A DNA stretch of 64,000 bases from assembly GCF_052180245.1 (NCBI RefSeq), contig NZ_CP197474.1, positions 248,001 to 312,000 of the forward strand, written 5' to 3'. The translations under genes and the position numbers were made by a program. Source of the DNA: Parapusillimonas sp013416435. GTDB taxonomy: Bacteria > Pseudomonadota > Gammaproteobacteria > Burkholderiales > Burkholderiaceae_B. The notes under the pieces are model-generated. The model was not told the DNA's origin. It ran no database searches and saw only the letters and a list, made by a program, of their open reading frames with translations. Each line of letters begins with the position of its first letter. Position 1 is the stretch's first letter. Shown piece by piece: positions 41,541 to 50,456 of this stretch.

Positions 41541-41954
41541 GTGTTGCAAACCGTAGTGAAGCTTCTACGCGAAACGATACTCTTCGGCGTGGCGGGCACC
41601 ATAGGGTTCATGGTGGATACCGCCGTGCTGTATGCGCTGCAGGGCTTCATGGGGCCGTTCTACGCCCGCATCCTGTCGTTCCTGGCGGCCGTGCTGGCGA
41701 CCTGGCTCATCAACCGCAACCTGGCTTTCCGCGGCCGCGCGTCGTCGCTGTCGCGCAAGAAGGAATTCCTGTCCTATATGATCTTGATGCTGGCGGGCGG
41801 GCTGGTCAACTATGGCGTCTACAGCGCGTTGGTGCTATGGCTGCCTCTAGTGCGTCAGTATTTGATCCTGGGGGTTGCGGCGGGTAGCTTGGCGGGCATG
41901 GTCGTCAACTTTCTGACTGCGCGATTTTTGCTGTTCAGCAAGAGAGTGGGCTAG
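41541..41954 (+). CDS. GtrA-family membrane protein
   Basis: A 137-residue four-helix GtrA-like protein (FGVAGTIGFMVDTAVLYAL; ATWLINRNLAFRG; NFLTARFLLF). These proteins are thought to flip or present polyprenyl-linked sugars for surface glycosylation. It probably starts at GTG 41541; no upstream ATG is in frame. Divergent from the O-antigen ligase-like gene. Confidence 0.85.
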   Translation: MLQTVVKLLRETILFGVAGTIGFMVDTAVLYALQGFMGPFYARILSFLAAVLATWLINRNLAFRGRASSLSRKKEFLSYMILMLAGGLVNYGVYSALVLWLPLVRQYLILGVAAGSLAGMVVNFLTARFLLFSKRVG

Positions 41955-42028
41955 TTCAGCTCGGGTCGCGTGCTGTGTAGGAAATCTGAACACCGGTAGC
42001 CAGCCGCGCCGACATACCCGCAAACCCG

Positions 42029-42316
42029 TCAGACAAACCGGACTTCGAGGCGCTTGCCCAAGGCTGCAGCGTATTTTTGCAAGGTGGCAACGGAAGGGGA
42101 GTGCTTACCCGTTACCAGGGCATTCTCCAGACGCGCTACGGCAGGCGCATGAGTACCCATGCGTTCAGCCACTTGAGCCTGTGTTAGTCCAGCTTCGGCT
42201 CGCGCGCTCAAGATCGCGTCGAGCATAGGCATCTCTTCGCGCTCAATACGCTCGTACTCCGCCCGAACAGCGGGGTCCTTGAGCATCTCTTCAACGAGTT
42301 GTTTGTGCGTTTTCAT
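42029..42316 (-). CDS. XRE-family antitoxin (HigA-like)
   Basis: A 95-residue protein with a C-terminal helix-turn-helix (AGLTQAQVAERMGTHAPAVARLENAL). It lies downstream of and overlaps the toxin gene by 26 bp. It should neutralise the toxin and autorepress through the palindrome at 42645. Confidence 0.87.
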   Translation of the reverse strand: MKTHKQLVEEMLKDPAVRAEYERIEREEMPMLDAILSARAEAGLTQAQVAERMGTHAPAVARLENALVTGKHSPSVATLQKYAAALGKRLEVRFV

Positions 42317-42635
42317 CTTTGATCTCCTTCAGACGGCGTTCCGCCAACCGTCGCTCTTTGAGTGGCGTCTTATCTGTCTTCTTCACAAAGCTGTGCAACA
42401 TGACGATGCGCCGATCAACCACGGTGCAGAAAAACACACGGGCAATCCCTTCTGCACCCTTCAGGCGCAACTCGAATAAGCCATCGCCAAAGGCTTCGGT
42501 GTGTGGCTTGCCCAGGTTCGGGCCGTATTGCTCCATCCGCGTTGACAGTGCGAGATATCGTGCCCGCAACGTGGTGGGCAACCCAAATAGGTCTGCCTGT
42601 ACATCATCACTGTAGTAATGGATGGAATAGGTCAC
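42291..42635 (-). CDS. RelE/HigB-type toxin (phage Gp49-like)
   Basis: A 114-residue protein with DGLFELRLKGAEGIARVFFCTVVDRRIVMLHSFVKKTDKTP, typical of Gp49-like HigB toxins, which cleave mRNA on the ribosome. The toxin-first order with an overlapping XRE antitoxin is the HigBA arrangement. Confidence 0.87.
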   Translation of the reverse strand: MTYSIHYYSDDVQADLFGLPTTLRARYLALSTRMEQYGPNLGKPHTEAFGDGLFELRLKGAEGIARVFFCTVVDRRIVMLHSFVKKTDKTPLKERRLAERRLKEIKDENAQTTR

Positions 42636-42644
42636 GCAGCGATA

Positions 42645-42660
42645 ATAACAAATTTGTTAT
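42645..42660. promoter_or_regulatory. Palindromic operator of the HigBA-like module
   Basis: ATAACAAATTTGTTAT is a perfect 16-bp palindrome 9 bp upstream of the toxin start, suited to dimeric XRE antitoxin binding. Confidence 0.6.
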
Positions 42661-42763
42661 CTTTGGCCAAGGAGTATGCGGTAAAAGTCACTCTTCAGCT
42701 TCCGAGGCGGGTATAACAAAGCCAGACAGTGCACACTTCCCGTCAATCGACCCTTCCCCCACT

Positions 42764-42793
42764 GGGGTCGGACCCCGTACGGGGTCCGACCCC
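42764..42793. repeat. REP-like copy upstream of rmlB
   Basis: A perfect TCGGA/TCCGA copy with a GTAC centre. The rest of the 211-bp gap holds the HigBA operator and nothing else recognised. Confidence 0.95.
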
Positions 42794-42846
42794 GCGACCC
42801 CTCCGTTTATAATCCGTCCCAAAGCAAATCAATTCGGAGCGCGTCC

Positions 42847-43911
42847 ATGAAAATCCTCGTTACCGGCGGCGCCGGCTTCATCGGTTCGGCCCTGGTTCGT
42901 CACATCATCCGCGACACGGACGACTCGGTCGTCAACGTCGACAAACTGACCTACGCCGGCAATCTCGAATCCCTGGCCGAGATCGCGGACAGCGACCGCT
43001 ACGCTTTCGAGCACGTGGACATCTGCAATCGCGCCGAGCTCGATCGCGTATTCCAGCAGCATCAGCCCCAGGCGGTGATGCACCTGGCGGCGGAATCCCA
43101 TGTCGACCGCTCGATCGACGGCCCCGCCGCCTTCATTGAAACCAATATCGTCGGCACCTACATCCTGCTGGAGGCCGCCCGTCAATACTGGCTCGGCCTG
43201 GACGACGACGCCAAGGCGCGCTTCCGCTTCCATCACATTTCCACCGACGAAGTCTACGGCGACCTGGAAGGACCCGAGGACCTGTTCACGGAAACCACTT
43301 CCTACGCGCCCAGCTCGCCCTATTCCGCCAGCAAAGCCAGCTCCGACCACCTCGTGCGCGCCTGGCTGCGCACCTATGGCCTGCCCACCCTGGTCACCAA
43401 CTGCTCGAACAACTACGGGCCGTATCACTTCCCTGAAAAGCTCATCCCGCTGATGATCCTGAACGCGCTCGAAGGCAAGCCCCTGCCGGTCTACGGCGCG
43501 GGCAACCAGGTGCGCGACTGGCTCTACGTGGAAGACCACGCCCGGGCCCTGTACACCGTGGTCAACCAGGGCGAGATAGGGGAAACCTACAACGTGGGCG
43601 GCCACAACGAAAAGAAGAACATCGACGTCGTGCACGCCATCTGTGCCTTGCTGGAAGAGCTCGCCCCCAACAAGCCCGCGGGCATCGCGCGTTACACCGA
43701 CCTTATCACCCACGTCAAAGACCGCCCCGGCCACGACCTGCGCTACGCCATCGACGCCGGCAAGATCCAGCGCGAACTCGGCTGGGTGCCTCAGGAAAGC
43801 TTCGAAACCGGCCTGCGCAAAACCGTCCAGTGGTATCTGGACAACATGGAATGGAGCCGCCGCGTGCAAGACGGCAGCTACCAGCGCGAACGCTTGGGCG
43901 CTGGTAGCTGA
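42847..43911 (+). CDS. rmlB: dTDP-glucose 4,6-dehydratase
   Basis: A 354-residue RmlB. GGAGFIGSALV is the NAD loop, HLAAESHVDRSIDGP and STDEVYGDL carry catalytic residues, and YSASKASSDHLVRA has the Tyr-Lys pair. It converts dTDP-glucose to dTDP-4-keto-6-deoxyglucose for dTDP-L-rhamnose. It is separated by 11 kb from rmlD-rmlA-rmlC, an atypical split of the usual rmlBDAC operon. Start ATG follows GGAGCGCGTCC. Confidence 0.95.
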   Translation: MKILVTGGAGFIGSALVRHIIRDTDDSVVNVDKLTYAGNLESLAEIADSDRYAFEHVDICNRAELDRVFQQHQPQAVMHLAAESHVDRSIDGPAAFIETNIVGTYILLEAARQYWLGLDDDAKARFRFHHISTDEVYGDLEGPEDLFTETTSYAPSSPYSASKASSDHLVRAWLRTYGLPTLVTNCSNNYGPYHFPEKLIPLMILNALEGKPLPVYGAGNQVRDWLYVEDHARALYTVVNQGEIGETYNVGGHNEKKNIDVVHAICALLEELAPNKPAGIARYTDLITHVKDRPGHDLRYAIDAGKIQRELGWVPQESFETGLRKTVQWYLDNMEWSRRVQDGSYQRERLGAGS

Positions 43912-43917
43912 GGTGTT

Positions 43918-43988
43918 GGGGTCGGACCCTATAGGGTCCGACCCCACAAAATCGCCCCGGGGTCAGACCCCGTACGGGGTCTGACCCC
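43918..43988. repeat. REP-like copies after rmlB
   Basis: A TCGGA/TCCGA copy with CTATAG-type centre (43918-43945), a perfect 28-bp palindrome, and a GTAC copy at 43959-43988. Confidence 0.95.
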
Positions 43989-44017
43989 AGCTTTCATTCC
44001 GCGTTGCCGCAGCATCA

Positions 44018-44033
44018 CATGTAAGGTAACATG
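44018..44033. promoter_or_regulatory. Possible operator of the MazEF-like module
   Basis: CATGT and ACATG arms separated by 6 bp, 35 bp before the antitoxin start. Short arms; weak evidence. Confidence 0.3.
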
Positions 44034-44067
44034 AAACCCTACGCCTTATCGTTTGGGAGAGCACGCC

Positions 44068-44283
44068 ATGGCCGATGCATCAGCAGACAAAGTTGCGCGT
44101 CATCGATCGCGGCTTCGTGCCAGCGGCTTGAGGCCGCTGCAGATATGGGTACCTGACACCAGGGACGCTGATTACGCTCGCCGCATCAGGAATCAATGCA
44201 TCGCCTTGCGCAATGACGCCGCCGAACTCGAAGTACTGGCGTTTGCCGAGGCCGCCGCCAACGATATTCAAGGCTGGAAATGA
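44068..44283 (+). CDS. MazE-like antitoxin (DUF3018 type)
   Basis: A 71-residue protein with RLRASGLRPLQIWVPDTRDADYARR, typical of the antitoxin MazE family paired with PemK/MazF toxins. ATG at 44068 follows GGGAGA. It overlaps the toxin start (ATGA, 44280-44283). Confidence 0.87.
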   Translation: MADASADKVARHRSRLRASGLRPLQIWVPDTRDADYARRIRNQCIALRNDAAELEVLAFAEAAANDIQGWK

Positions 44284-44603
44284 GCCATCGCGGCGACTTC
44301 GTAGTCGTGTCCTTGCAAGGACACTATGGCAAGCCTCGGCCGGCGTTGGTCATCCAGTCGGATCTTCTTGCCGAACTGGATAGTGTCATGGTCTGCCCCG
44401 TGACAAGTGAAATCCGGGATGTTGCTTTCCGGGTCGTGGTCCAGCCTGATGCGCTCAATGGCTTGCAAGCGCTGTCGCAAATCATGGTGGACAAAATCAT
44501 TACCTTGCCGCGTTCAAAAATCGGAAACTCTTTCGGGCGGCTGGATGCCGACAAAATGCGCGAAGTGGAGCGGGCTCTGCTCGTGGTCATCGGTATTGCA
44601 TAA
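44280..44603 (+). CDS. MazF/PemK-family endoribonuclease toxin
   Basis: A 107-residue MazF-like toxin (GDFVVVSLQGHYGKPRPALVIQSD; VCPVTSEI; QIMVDKIITLPRSKIG), which cleaves free mRNA at short motifs. Translationally coupled to the upstream antitoxin. Typical mobile accessory module. Confidence 0.9.
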   Translation: MSHRGDFVVVSLQGHYGKPRPALVIQSDLLAELDSVMVCPVTSEIRDVAFRVVVQPDALNGLQALSQIMVDKIITLPRSKIGNSFGRLDADKMREVERALLVVIGIA

Positions 44604-44614
44604 TTGTTGACCTT

Positions 44615-44846
44615 GGGGTCGGACCCTATAGGGTCCGACCCCGCAAACCGCCCGGGGGTCAGACCCCGTCGCACAAAGTTGGGGTCAGACCCCGTACGGG
44701 GTCTGACCCCTCCCCGACACAGCCGGCGCCAAGCCGCGCATCCCGTCTTCTATCCCTACATCCACTCTACGCCCAGGCTGGGTGCGTATTCGTTCGCCTT
44801 TTGAAACCCGGCTTCTGGGGTCAGACCCCATACGGGGTCTGACCCC
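44615..44846. repeat. REP-like cluster after the MazEF module
   Basis: TCGGA/TCCGA copy at 44615-44642, single arm at 44655-44667, GTAC copy at 44681-44710 and ATAC copy at 44817-44846. This is most of the gene-free stretch 44604-44998; the remainder is an AT-rich promoter with an inverted repeat. Confidence 0.95.
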
Positions 44847-44954
44847 CTTGACGCCTCTGACCTAGGGTTTACACGGATATATCCCTACCCATACCCAGAG
44901 TAAATTTCGTCATTCGGACTATTTATAGAATTTAAACGCAATATTATCATATTT

Positions 44955-44980
44955 ATTCCAAATAATGGACTATTTGGAAT
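44955..44980. promoter_or_regulatory. IclR-type operator upstream of a receptor operon
   Basis: ATTCCAAATA (44955-44964) and TATTTGGAAT (44971-44980) are exact reverse complements with a 6-bp spacer, ending just before the ribosome-binding site of the receptor. A related GGACTATTT word lies 50 bp upstream. The IclR gene at 46022 is the likely binder. Confidence 0.6.
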
Positions 44981-44998
44981 GTGCTGAAGGAGGCACGA

Positions 44999-45988
44999 AT
45001 GAATAAATCTCGTCGTATGCTTTTGAATCTGGGCGTGGCGGCGGCCGTTGCCGCTCACGCTCCGCTGGTCTGGGCGCAGTCGGCCCCGGCGTTCAGTCCC
45101 GATAAGCCGGTGCGCATCCTGGTGGGTTTTTCCGCCGGGGGATCCACCGACGCATTGGCGCGCATCATTGCCGAAGAACTGAGCACATCGCTAAAAACGA
45201 GCGTGGTGGTCGAGAACAAGCCGGGCGCGAATGGAAACATCGCGGCGGCGGAGGCGGCTCGCTCGCAAGCCGATGGCACGACGCTTTATATGGGCTCTTT
45301 CAACAGTCCCGTGCACCATGCGGCCCGCCGTAAGCTGCCTTTCGACTTCCTCAAGGACTTCGCGCCGACGGCCATGGTCGCGTACGTGCCCAACGTCCTG
45401 GTCGTCAAAGAAGACTTTCCCGCGAAAACGGTGCAGGAGCTGATCGATATCGCCAAGAAGCAGCCCGGCAAGCTGACGTTCGCCTCGGCAGGCGGTGGGT
45501 CATCGCTGCACATGGCCGGCGAACTGTTCAAGAACACCACTGGAGCCGAAATCCTGCACGTTCCCTACAAAGGAAGCGCGCCGGCCATCAGCGACCTGTT
45601 GGGCGGCCACGTCGACATGATGTTCGATAACCTGCCCTCGGCCACGCCGATGATCGAAGCGGGCCGGCTGCGCGCGCTGGGCGTCACGTCCGCGAAGCGG
45701 GCGGACACGCTGCCGAACGTACCCACCATTGCCGAAGCTGGGGTGCCGGGATTCGAAGTGCTGTCGTTCTTCGCATTGTTCGCTCCAACCGGCACGCCCG
45801 ACACGACCATCGCTGCGATCAACTCGACGGTCAACGCGGCCTTGGCCAAGCCTGCGGTGCAAGAGAAAATCTCCAAGCTTGGCGCATGGCCGTCGGCCGA
45901 GACGCCCGACCAGCTGAAGGCTTACGTCGAAAGCGAAGTGAAGAAATGGGAAAAAGTGATTCAGGAACAAAATATTAAACTCGATTAA
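44999..45988 (+). CDS. Bug/TctC-family periplasmic solute receptor
   Basis: A 329-residue Bug receptor with a signal peptide (LLNLGVAAAVAAHAPLVWAQS) and blocks VGFSAGGSTDALAR, VENKPGANGNIAAA and VPYKGSAPAISDL. Start ATG at 44999 follows AAGGAGG. An IclR gene lies 33 bp downstream, followed by a CoA-transferase/amidohydrolase/thiolase operon. It probably captures the carboxylic acid degraded by those genes. Confidence 0.92.
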   Translation: MNKSRRMLLNLGVAAAVAAHAPLVWAQSAPAFSPDKPVRILVGFSAGGSTDALARIIAEELSTSLKTSVVVENKPGANGNIAAAEAARSQADGTTLYMGSFNSPVHHAARRKLPFDFLKDFAPTAMVAYVPNVLVVKEDFPAKTVQELIDIAKKQPGKLTFASAGGGSSLHMAGELFKNTTGAEILHVPYKGSAPAISDLLGGHVDMMFDNLPSATPMIEAGRLRALGVTSAKRADTLPNVPTIAEAGVPGFEVLSFFALFAPTGTPDTTIAAINSTVNAALAKPAVQEKISKLGAWPSAETPDQLKAYVESEVKKWEKVIQEQNIKLD

Positions 45989-46021
45989 TCGCCTTCGTCG
46001 CCGCAAACCATAATCAGCGTC

Positions 46022-46831
46022 ATGCAATCAGCCTCTAGTTCCCCATTCGACACCATGAACGGCACGCCCATCCCTGGCGCGCAATCCGTGCAGCGAGTCG
46101 CCATGCTCATGCGTGTGCTGGCTCTGCACCACCGCGACGGCTTGCGGCTGGTCGATATCGCCCGCCTGACCGGGCTGGAGCGGCCTTCAGCGCACAGGAT
46201 GCTGCAGGCCATGGTGTCGCTGGGGCTGGCAGCGCAGATAGAGCGCCGATACTTTCTGGGCGCCTCGGTGTTCGAATTGGCCGCCATCGCCTCGCCGGAA
46301 TTCGACCTGCGCGATATTGCCGGCCAAAGCGCGAAGGCGCTGGCCGAACAGGTCGAGGACACCGTCTACGTCACCGTCCAGAACGGCCTCGACGCCGTGT
46401 GCATCGAGCGTTGCGTGGGCCGGTACCCCATCCGGATCTTCACGCTCGACGTCGGCGACCGTCGTCCCATGGGCGTCGGCGCGGGAAGCATCACGATGCT
46501 TGCCGCGATGCCCATCCAGGAAGCGGACGCCATCATAACGGCCAACGCCGGCCGCTACGCGGAATACGAGGGCGTGACCGAGGAAAATGTGCGCGGGTTC
46601 GTGCAGGGCGCCCGTGAAAAGGGCTACGTGGCCCGGCTGGGCCGCATCAATCCCGAGGTCAAGACGCTTGCGGTGGCAGTCACCCTTGCCACGGGCAGGC
46701 CGGCTGCGGGCATCAGCGTGGCGGCAATCGAATCCCGCATTCCAACGGCGCGCGAGGCTCAGCTCGTGGACCAGATACGCATGCAAGGGGAAGCCATCCG
46801 CGACGCGCTCCAACGTGTCGCGCGCATATAG
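46022..46831 (+). CDS. IclR-family transcriptional regulator
   Basis: A 269-residue IclR protein. The N-terminal HTH (LRLVDIARLTGLERPSAHRMLQAMVSLG) is followed by an effector domain with QNGLDAVCIERCVG and GVGAGSITMLAAMP. It lies between the receptor gene and the catabolic genes on the same strand, so it probably controls both, through the inverted repeat at 44955. The gap to the next gene is 78 bp. Confidence 0.92.
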   Translation: MQSASSSPFDTMNGTPIPGAQSVQRVAMLMRVLALHHRDGLRLVDIARLTGLERPSAHRMLQAMVSLGLAAQIERRYFLGASVFELAAIASPEFDLRDIAGQSAKALAEQVEDTVYVTVQNGLDAVCIERCVGRYPIRIFTLDVGDRRPMGVGAGSITMLAAMPIQEADAIITANAGRYAEYEGVTEENVRGFVQGAREKGYVARLGRINPEVKTLAVAVTLATGRPAAGISVAAIESRIPTAREAQLVDQIRMQGEAIRDALQRVARI

Positions 46832-46909
46832 CGCTCATCGCGGGCATCAAGGCACTCAAATTTTTTACGCCGGGGCGGCCACACCGCGCGGCGTAACGCA
46901 GGAGATCAT

Positions 46910-48190
46910 GTGACCACCAGTAGCAATGAAGACGCGGCGAAGGCCGGGTCTGTTTCGCCGACCGCGCTTTCGGGATTGAAAGTGCTGGATCTCACGACAT
47001 CGAGCGAGCAATATTGCGGCAAGCTGCTTGCCCAGCTCGGTGCCGACGTTGTTCTCATCGAGCCGCCCGCCGGCTCGCAGACCAGGCGGAAAGGGCCATT
47101 CTTGAACCACAACGTTCATATGGAATGCAGCCTGCCATTTGCCTATTTCAACCAGGGCAAGCGCGGGATGACGCTGGATCTGGGCCGGACCGAAGCGCAG
47201 GAAGTGATCCGGCGCCTCGTCGCCGAGGCCGACATCCTGCTCGAATCGAGCAAGCCCGGCGCCTTGGCGCACTGGGGCCTGGACTTCGATGCGCTCTCGG
47301 CCGTCAACCCCCGGCTGGTCATGACCAGCATCACTCCATTCGGCCAGACCGGTCCTTTTGCGCAGTGCGAAGCCACGGACCTCACCATCATGGCGTTGGG
47401 CGGCATGCTCTCTTTGGGCGGATACCCGGATACGGAGCCGATCGCCGCGCCGGGAGACCAGGCCTTGCTGGCCGCGGCCCAGTTTGCCGCGGTGGCCACG
47501 CTGATGGCGGTATGGGATGTCGAAGGAAGCGACACCGAGGCGCGCGGCCAGCACGTGGACATTTCGGTACAGGAAGCCGTGAGCATGGGGCTGGAGACGG
47601 CCGTTCAATTCGCCGAGCTCGAAGGCTTTGTCAGGCGTAGGCAAGGGGGCGAGCAGCGCCTTGCGGGCATGGGCGTCTTTTCCTGCAGCGACGGGCTCAT
47701 CTACTTGATGGCCGGCGGTTTGGGGGGAGGGCGCTTCTGGCCGGGCAGCATCCAATGGCTGATCGATGAAGGGGTGGAAGGCGCCGAAGCGCTGATGGAC
47801 CCGAAATGGATGGACCGGGACTACATCGCGACGCAAGAGGCGAAGGACATTTTTTCCGAGGTTTTCGCGCCTTTTGCCGCAGCCCGCAGCAAGGAAGAAC
47901 TTTACCGGGAAGCGCAAAGAAGAAGGCTGCCCCTTGCGCCGATCAACACACCCAAGGACGTGAGCCAGGCCAGGCAACTGCATCATCGCGATTTCTTCAA
48001 ACAGGCGCTGCATCCTTACACCGGCACGACGCTTACCATGCCCGGCGCACCCTACATACTGAGCGCCACGCCTTGGCAATCCGGGCGCCCTGCGCCGCGC
48101 CTTGGGGAACACAACTGCGAGATCCTGACCGAACTGGCATACAGCTTGTCCGAGCAGGAGGCACTATTGAATGCAGGAGTCACGGCATGA
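46910..48190 (+). CDS. Class III (CaiB/BaiF) CoA-transferase, first of a pair
   Basis: A 426-residue class III CoA-transferase. It starts at GTG after AGGAGATCAT. It has KVLDLTTSSEQYCGKLLAQLGADVVLIEPP, LTIMALGGML and a probable catalytic Asp in APGDQALLAAAQ. The gene overlaps the next CoA-transferase gene by ATGA. Adjacent divergent pairs can form heteromeric enzymes (for example benzylsuccinate CoA-transferase). It activates a carboxylic acid with CoA. Confidence 0.88.
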   Translation: MTTSSNEDAAKAGSVSPTALSGLKVLDLTTSSEQYCGKLLAQLGADVVLIEPPAGSQTRRKGPFLNHNVHMECSLPFAYFNQGKRGMTLDLGRTEAQEVIRRLVAEADILLESSKPGALAHWGLDFDALSAVNPRLVMTSITPFGQTGPFAQCEATDLTIMALGGMLSLGGYPDTEPIAAPGDQALLAAAQFAAVATLMAVWDVEGSDTEARGQHVDISVQEAVSMGLETAVQFAELEGFVRRRQGGEQRLAGMGVFSCSDGLIYLMAGGLGGGRFWPGSIQWLIDEGVEGAEALMDPKWMDRDYIATQEAKDIFSEVFAPFAAARSKEELYREAQRRRLPLAPINTPKDVSQARQLHHRDFFKQALHPYTGTTLTMPGAPYILSATPWQSGRPAPRLGEHNCEILTELAYSLSEQEALLNAGVTA

Positions 48191-49404
48191 GCCGCTTACC
48201 GCTTAGCAATGTCCGGATCGCCGACTTCACGTGGCTGGGAGCCGGATCCTTCACCACCAAGATCTTCGCCGACTACGGCGCGGACGTCATCAAGATAGAG
48301 AGCGGCCAGCGCCTGGACGCGCTGCGCAAGAGCCCGCCTTATAAAGACCGGATCGAAGGCGTGAACCGCAGCGGGTACTTCGCCGATCGCAATTCCAGCA
48401 AGCGCAGCATCACGCTCAACCTCAAGACCGAAGAGGGGCGCGCGCTGGCGCGGCGCATCATCATGGAAAGCGATGTGGTCGCCAACAATTTTTCGCCAGG
48501 CGTCATGGAGAAGTTCGATCTGGGATATGACGCGGTGCGCGCCATCAAGCCCGACATCGTCTACCTTTCCATGTCCATGCAGGGTCAGGGGGGGCCGGAG
48601 GCGCACTATCTGGGATACGGCTTGACGATGGGCGCCTTGACCGGGCTGCATAATTCGGCCGGGTTGCCCGACCGCGAACCAACCGGAACCGGCACCAACT
48701 ATCCCGACCATATTCCCAATCCCACGCATGCGGCGTTTGCCGTCCTGGCGGCCTTGCGTCATCGGCGGCGCACGGGGCAGGGTCAGCACATCGACCTGGC
48801 CCAGATCGAACCCACCATCTGCCTGCTCGGCCCCTCCGTCGTGGCGTACACCGCCAATCGCGACACGCCCGTTCGCGTCGGGAACCAGCATGCCGCCTAC
48901 GCGCCGTATGGGGTCTTTCCTTGTCGCGGCGAAGACCGCTGGATTGCGCTGGGCGCGCGCACGGACGAACAATGGCATGCGCTGCTCGATGCGCTACAAG
49001 GCGCGCAGCTGGCGCAAGATGCCCGCTTCGCCTCGGCGCCCAGCCGATGGGCTCACCGCGCGGAACTGAACAATGAATTGGCGGCGCTCACCCGCGGATT
49101 CGACCGTGACGGCTTGATGAAATCCCTGCATGAAATAGGCGTCCCCGCGGGAGCCGTGAACGACGCCGGCGATGTTCTGGCCGATCCCCAACTGGCGCAC
49201 CGGCAGCACTGGGTACGGCTGGAGCACCCTGAAATGGGCATGACCACATACAGCGCGCTGCCCATGCGCCTGTCCCGGACACCGTCCGAACCGCGTTTGC
49301 CGGCGCCAATGCTGGGACAGCACACCGAGCAGATCTGCCGCGATCTTCTGGGGATGCCCGACATGGAGATCAACGATCTGCGCCAAAAGGGAGTCCTTGC
49401 ATGA
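48187..49404 (+). CDS. Class III (CaiB/BaiF) CoA-transferase, second of a pair
   Basis: A 405-residue class III CoA-transferase. NVRIADFTWLGAGSFTTKIFADYGADVIKIES is the N-terminal Rossmann half, and the probable catalytic Asp is in NYPDHIPNPTHAAF. Start ATG overlaps the previous stop. The gene in turn overlaps the amidohydrolase by ATGA (49401-49404), so the operon is tightly coupled. Confidence 0.88.
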   Translation: MSRLPLSNVRIADFTWLGAGSFTTKIFADYGADVIKIESGQRLDALRKSPPYKDRIEGVNRSGYFADRNSSKRSITLNLKTEEGRALARRIIMESDVVANNFSPGVMEKFDLGYDAVRAIKPDIVYLSMSMQGQGGPEAHYLGYGLTMGALTGLHNSAGLPDREPTGTGTNYPDHIPNPTHAAFAVLAALRHRRRTGQGQHIDLAQIEPTICLLGPSVVAYTANRDTPVRVGNQHAAYAPYGVFPCRGEDRWIALGARTDEQWHALLDALQGAQLAQDARFASAPSRWAHRAELNNELAALTRGFDRDGLMKSLHEIGVPAGAVNDAGDVLADPQLAHRQHWVRLEHPEMGMTTYSALPMRLSRTPSEPRLPAPMLGQHTEQICRDLLGMPDMEINDLRQKGVLA

Positions 49405-50456
49405 GCAAGGCGCAAGAGCTCAAGCACAGGGCGCCGCCGGAAGCATGGTTGGCATTGCATCGCGAAGAGGCCCTGGAACCGGATCTGCCGATCATCGATG
49501 CCCACCATCATTTATGGGATCGCATCGGCCATCGATATCTGCTGGACGAGTATCGACGTGACATTGCAGAAAGCGGCCACGATGTTCGCGCGTCGGTATA
49601 CGTGCAGGCGCGCTCGATGTATCGGGCCTCCGGTCCGCAGCACGAAGCGCCGGTCGGCGAAACCGAGTTCGCCAGCGGCACGGCGGTATCCAGCGAGCGC
49701 GACAGCAATGGGCAACTGCGCATTTGCGCCGGGATCGTCGGCTTTGCCGACCTCAGGCTGGGCGGCGACGTGCAGCCGGTGCTCGAGGCCCATGTGCACG
49801 CCGGCGGCGACCGGTTTCGAGGGATCAGGCATATCGCCACATGGGATGCCGACAGCAGCATCATGAATCCGACCATCCCCACCCCGCCGCGCCTGTTGGC
49901 CGATCCGGCTTTCCAGCGCGGGGCCGCCAGCCTGGCGCGTATGGGGCTGAGCTTCGATGCCTGGGTGTTTCATCCGCAGCTGCGGGACGTCATCGAGCTG
50001 GCCGATGCGCTGCCCGGCCTGCGCATCGTCCTGAACCATATGGGCGGGGTCTTGAATATCCATTCTTACGCCGGTCGGCGCGATGAGGCCATGGCCGCGT
50101 GGGAGCGGGACTTGGCAGAGCTTGCCCGCCGCCCCAATGTATTCGTGAAGCTGGGCGGACTCGGCATGCACATATCGGGCTTCGATTATGCGGGGCAGCC
50201 GCGGCCGCCGTCATCCGAAGACGTATGCCGCCATTGGACCCCCTATATCAGGCGCTGCATCGACCTGTTCGGGCCGGATCGATGCATGTTCGAAAGCAAT
50301 TTTCCGGTCGATAAGTCGTCGATGAGCTACGGCGTGTTCTGGAACGCATGCAAGCGCATCGCCGCTTCGTACACCGACAGGGAAAAGATTCAGTTGTTTC
50401 ACAATACGGCGCTGCGCGCCTATCGTTTGCATGGAATAGAGGAGATCGTGGTTTGA
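49401..50456 (+). CDS. Amidohydrolase-2 family metal-dependent hydrolase
   Basis: A 351-residue TIM-barrel protein. The metal-binding IDAHHHLWD is at the N-terminus, with GIRHIATWD, LNHMGG, KLGGLGMHISGF and the C-terminal CMFESNFPVDK block. Relatives open lactones or act as decarboxylases (fuconolactonase, 4-oxalomesaconate-type hydrolase). In this operon it probably hydrolyses a lactone or CoA-derived intermediate. The thiolase start overlaps its stop. Confidence 0.87.
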   Translation: MSKAQELKHRAPPEAWLALHREEALEPDLPIIDAHHHLWDRIGHRYLLDEYRRDIAESGHDVRASVYVQARSMYRASGPQHEAPVGETEFASGTAVSSERDSNGQLRICAGIVGFADLRLGGDVQPVLEAHVHAGGDRFRGIRHIATWDADSSIMNPTIPTPPRLLADPAFQRGAASLARMGLSFDAWVFHPQLRDVIELADALPGLRIVLNHMGGVLNIHSYAGRRDEAMAAWERDLAELARRPNVFVKLGGLGMHISGFDYAGQPRPPSSEDVCRHWTPYIRRCIDLFGPDRCMFESNFPVDKSSMSYGVFWNACKRIAASYTDREKIQLFHNTALRAYRLHGIEEIVV

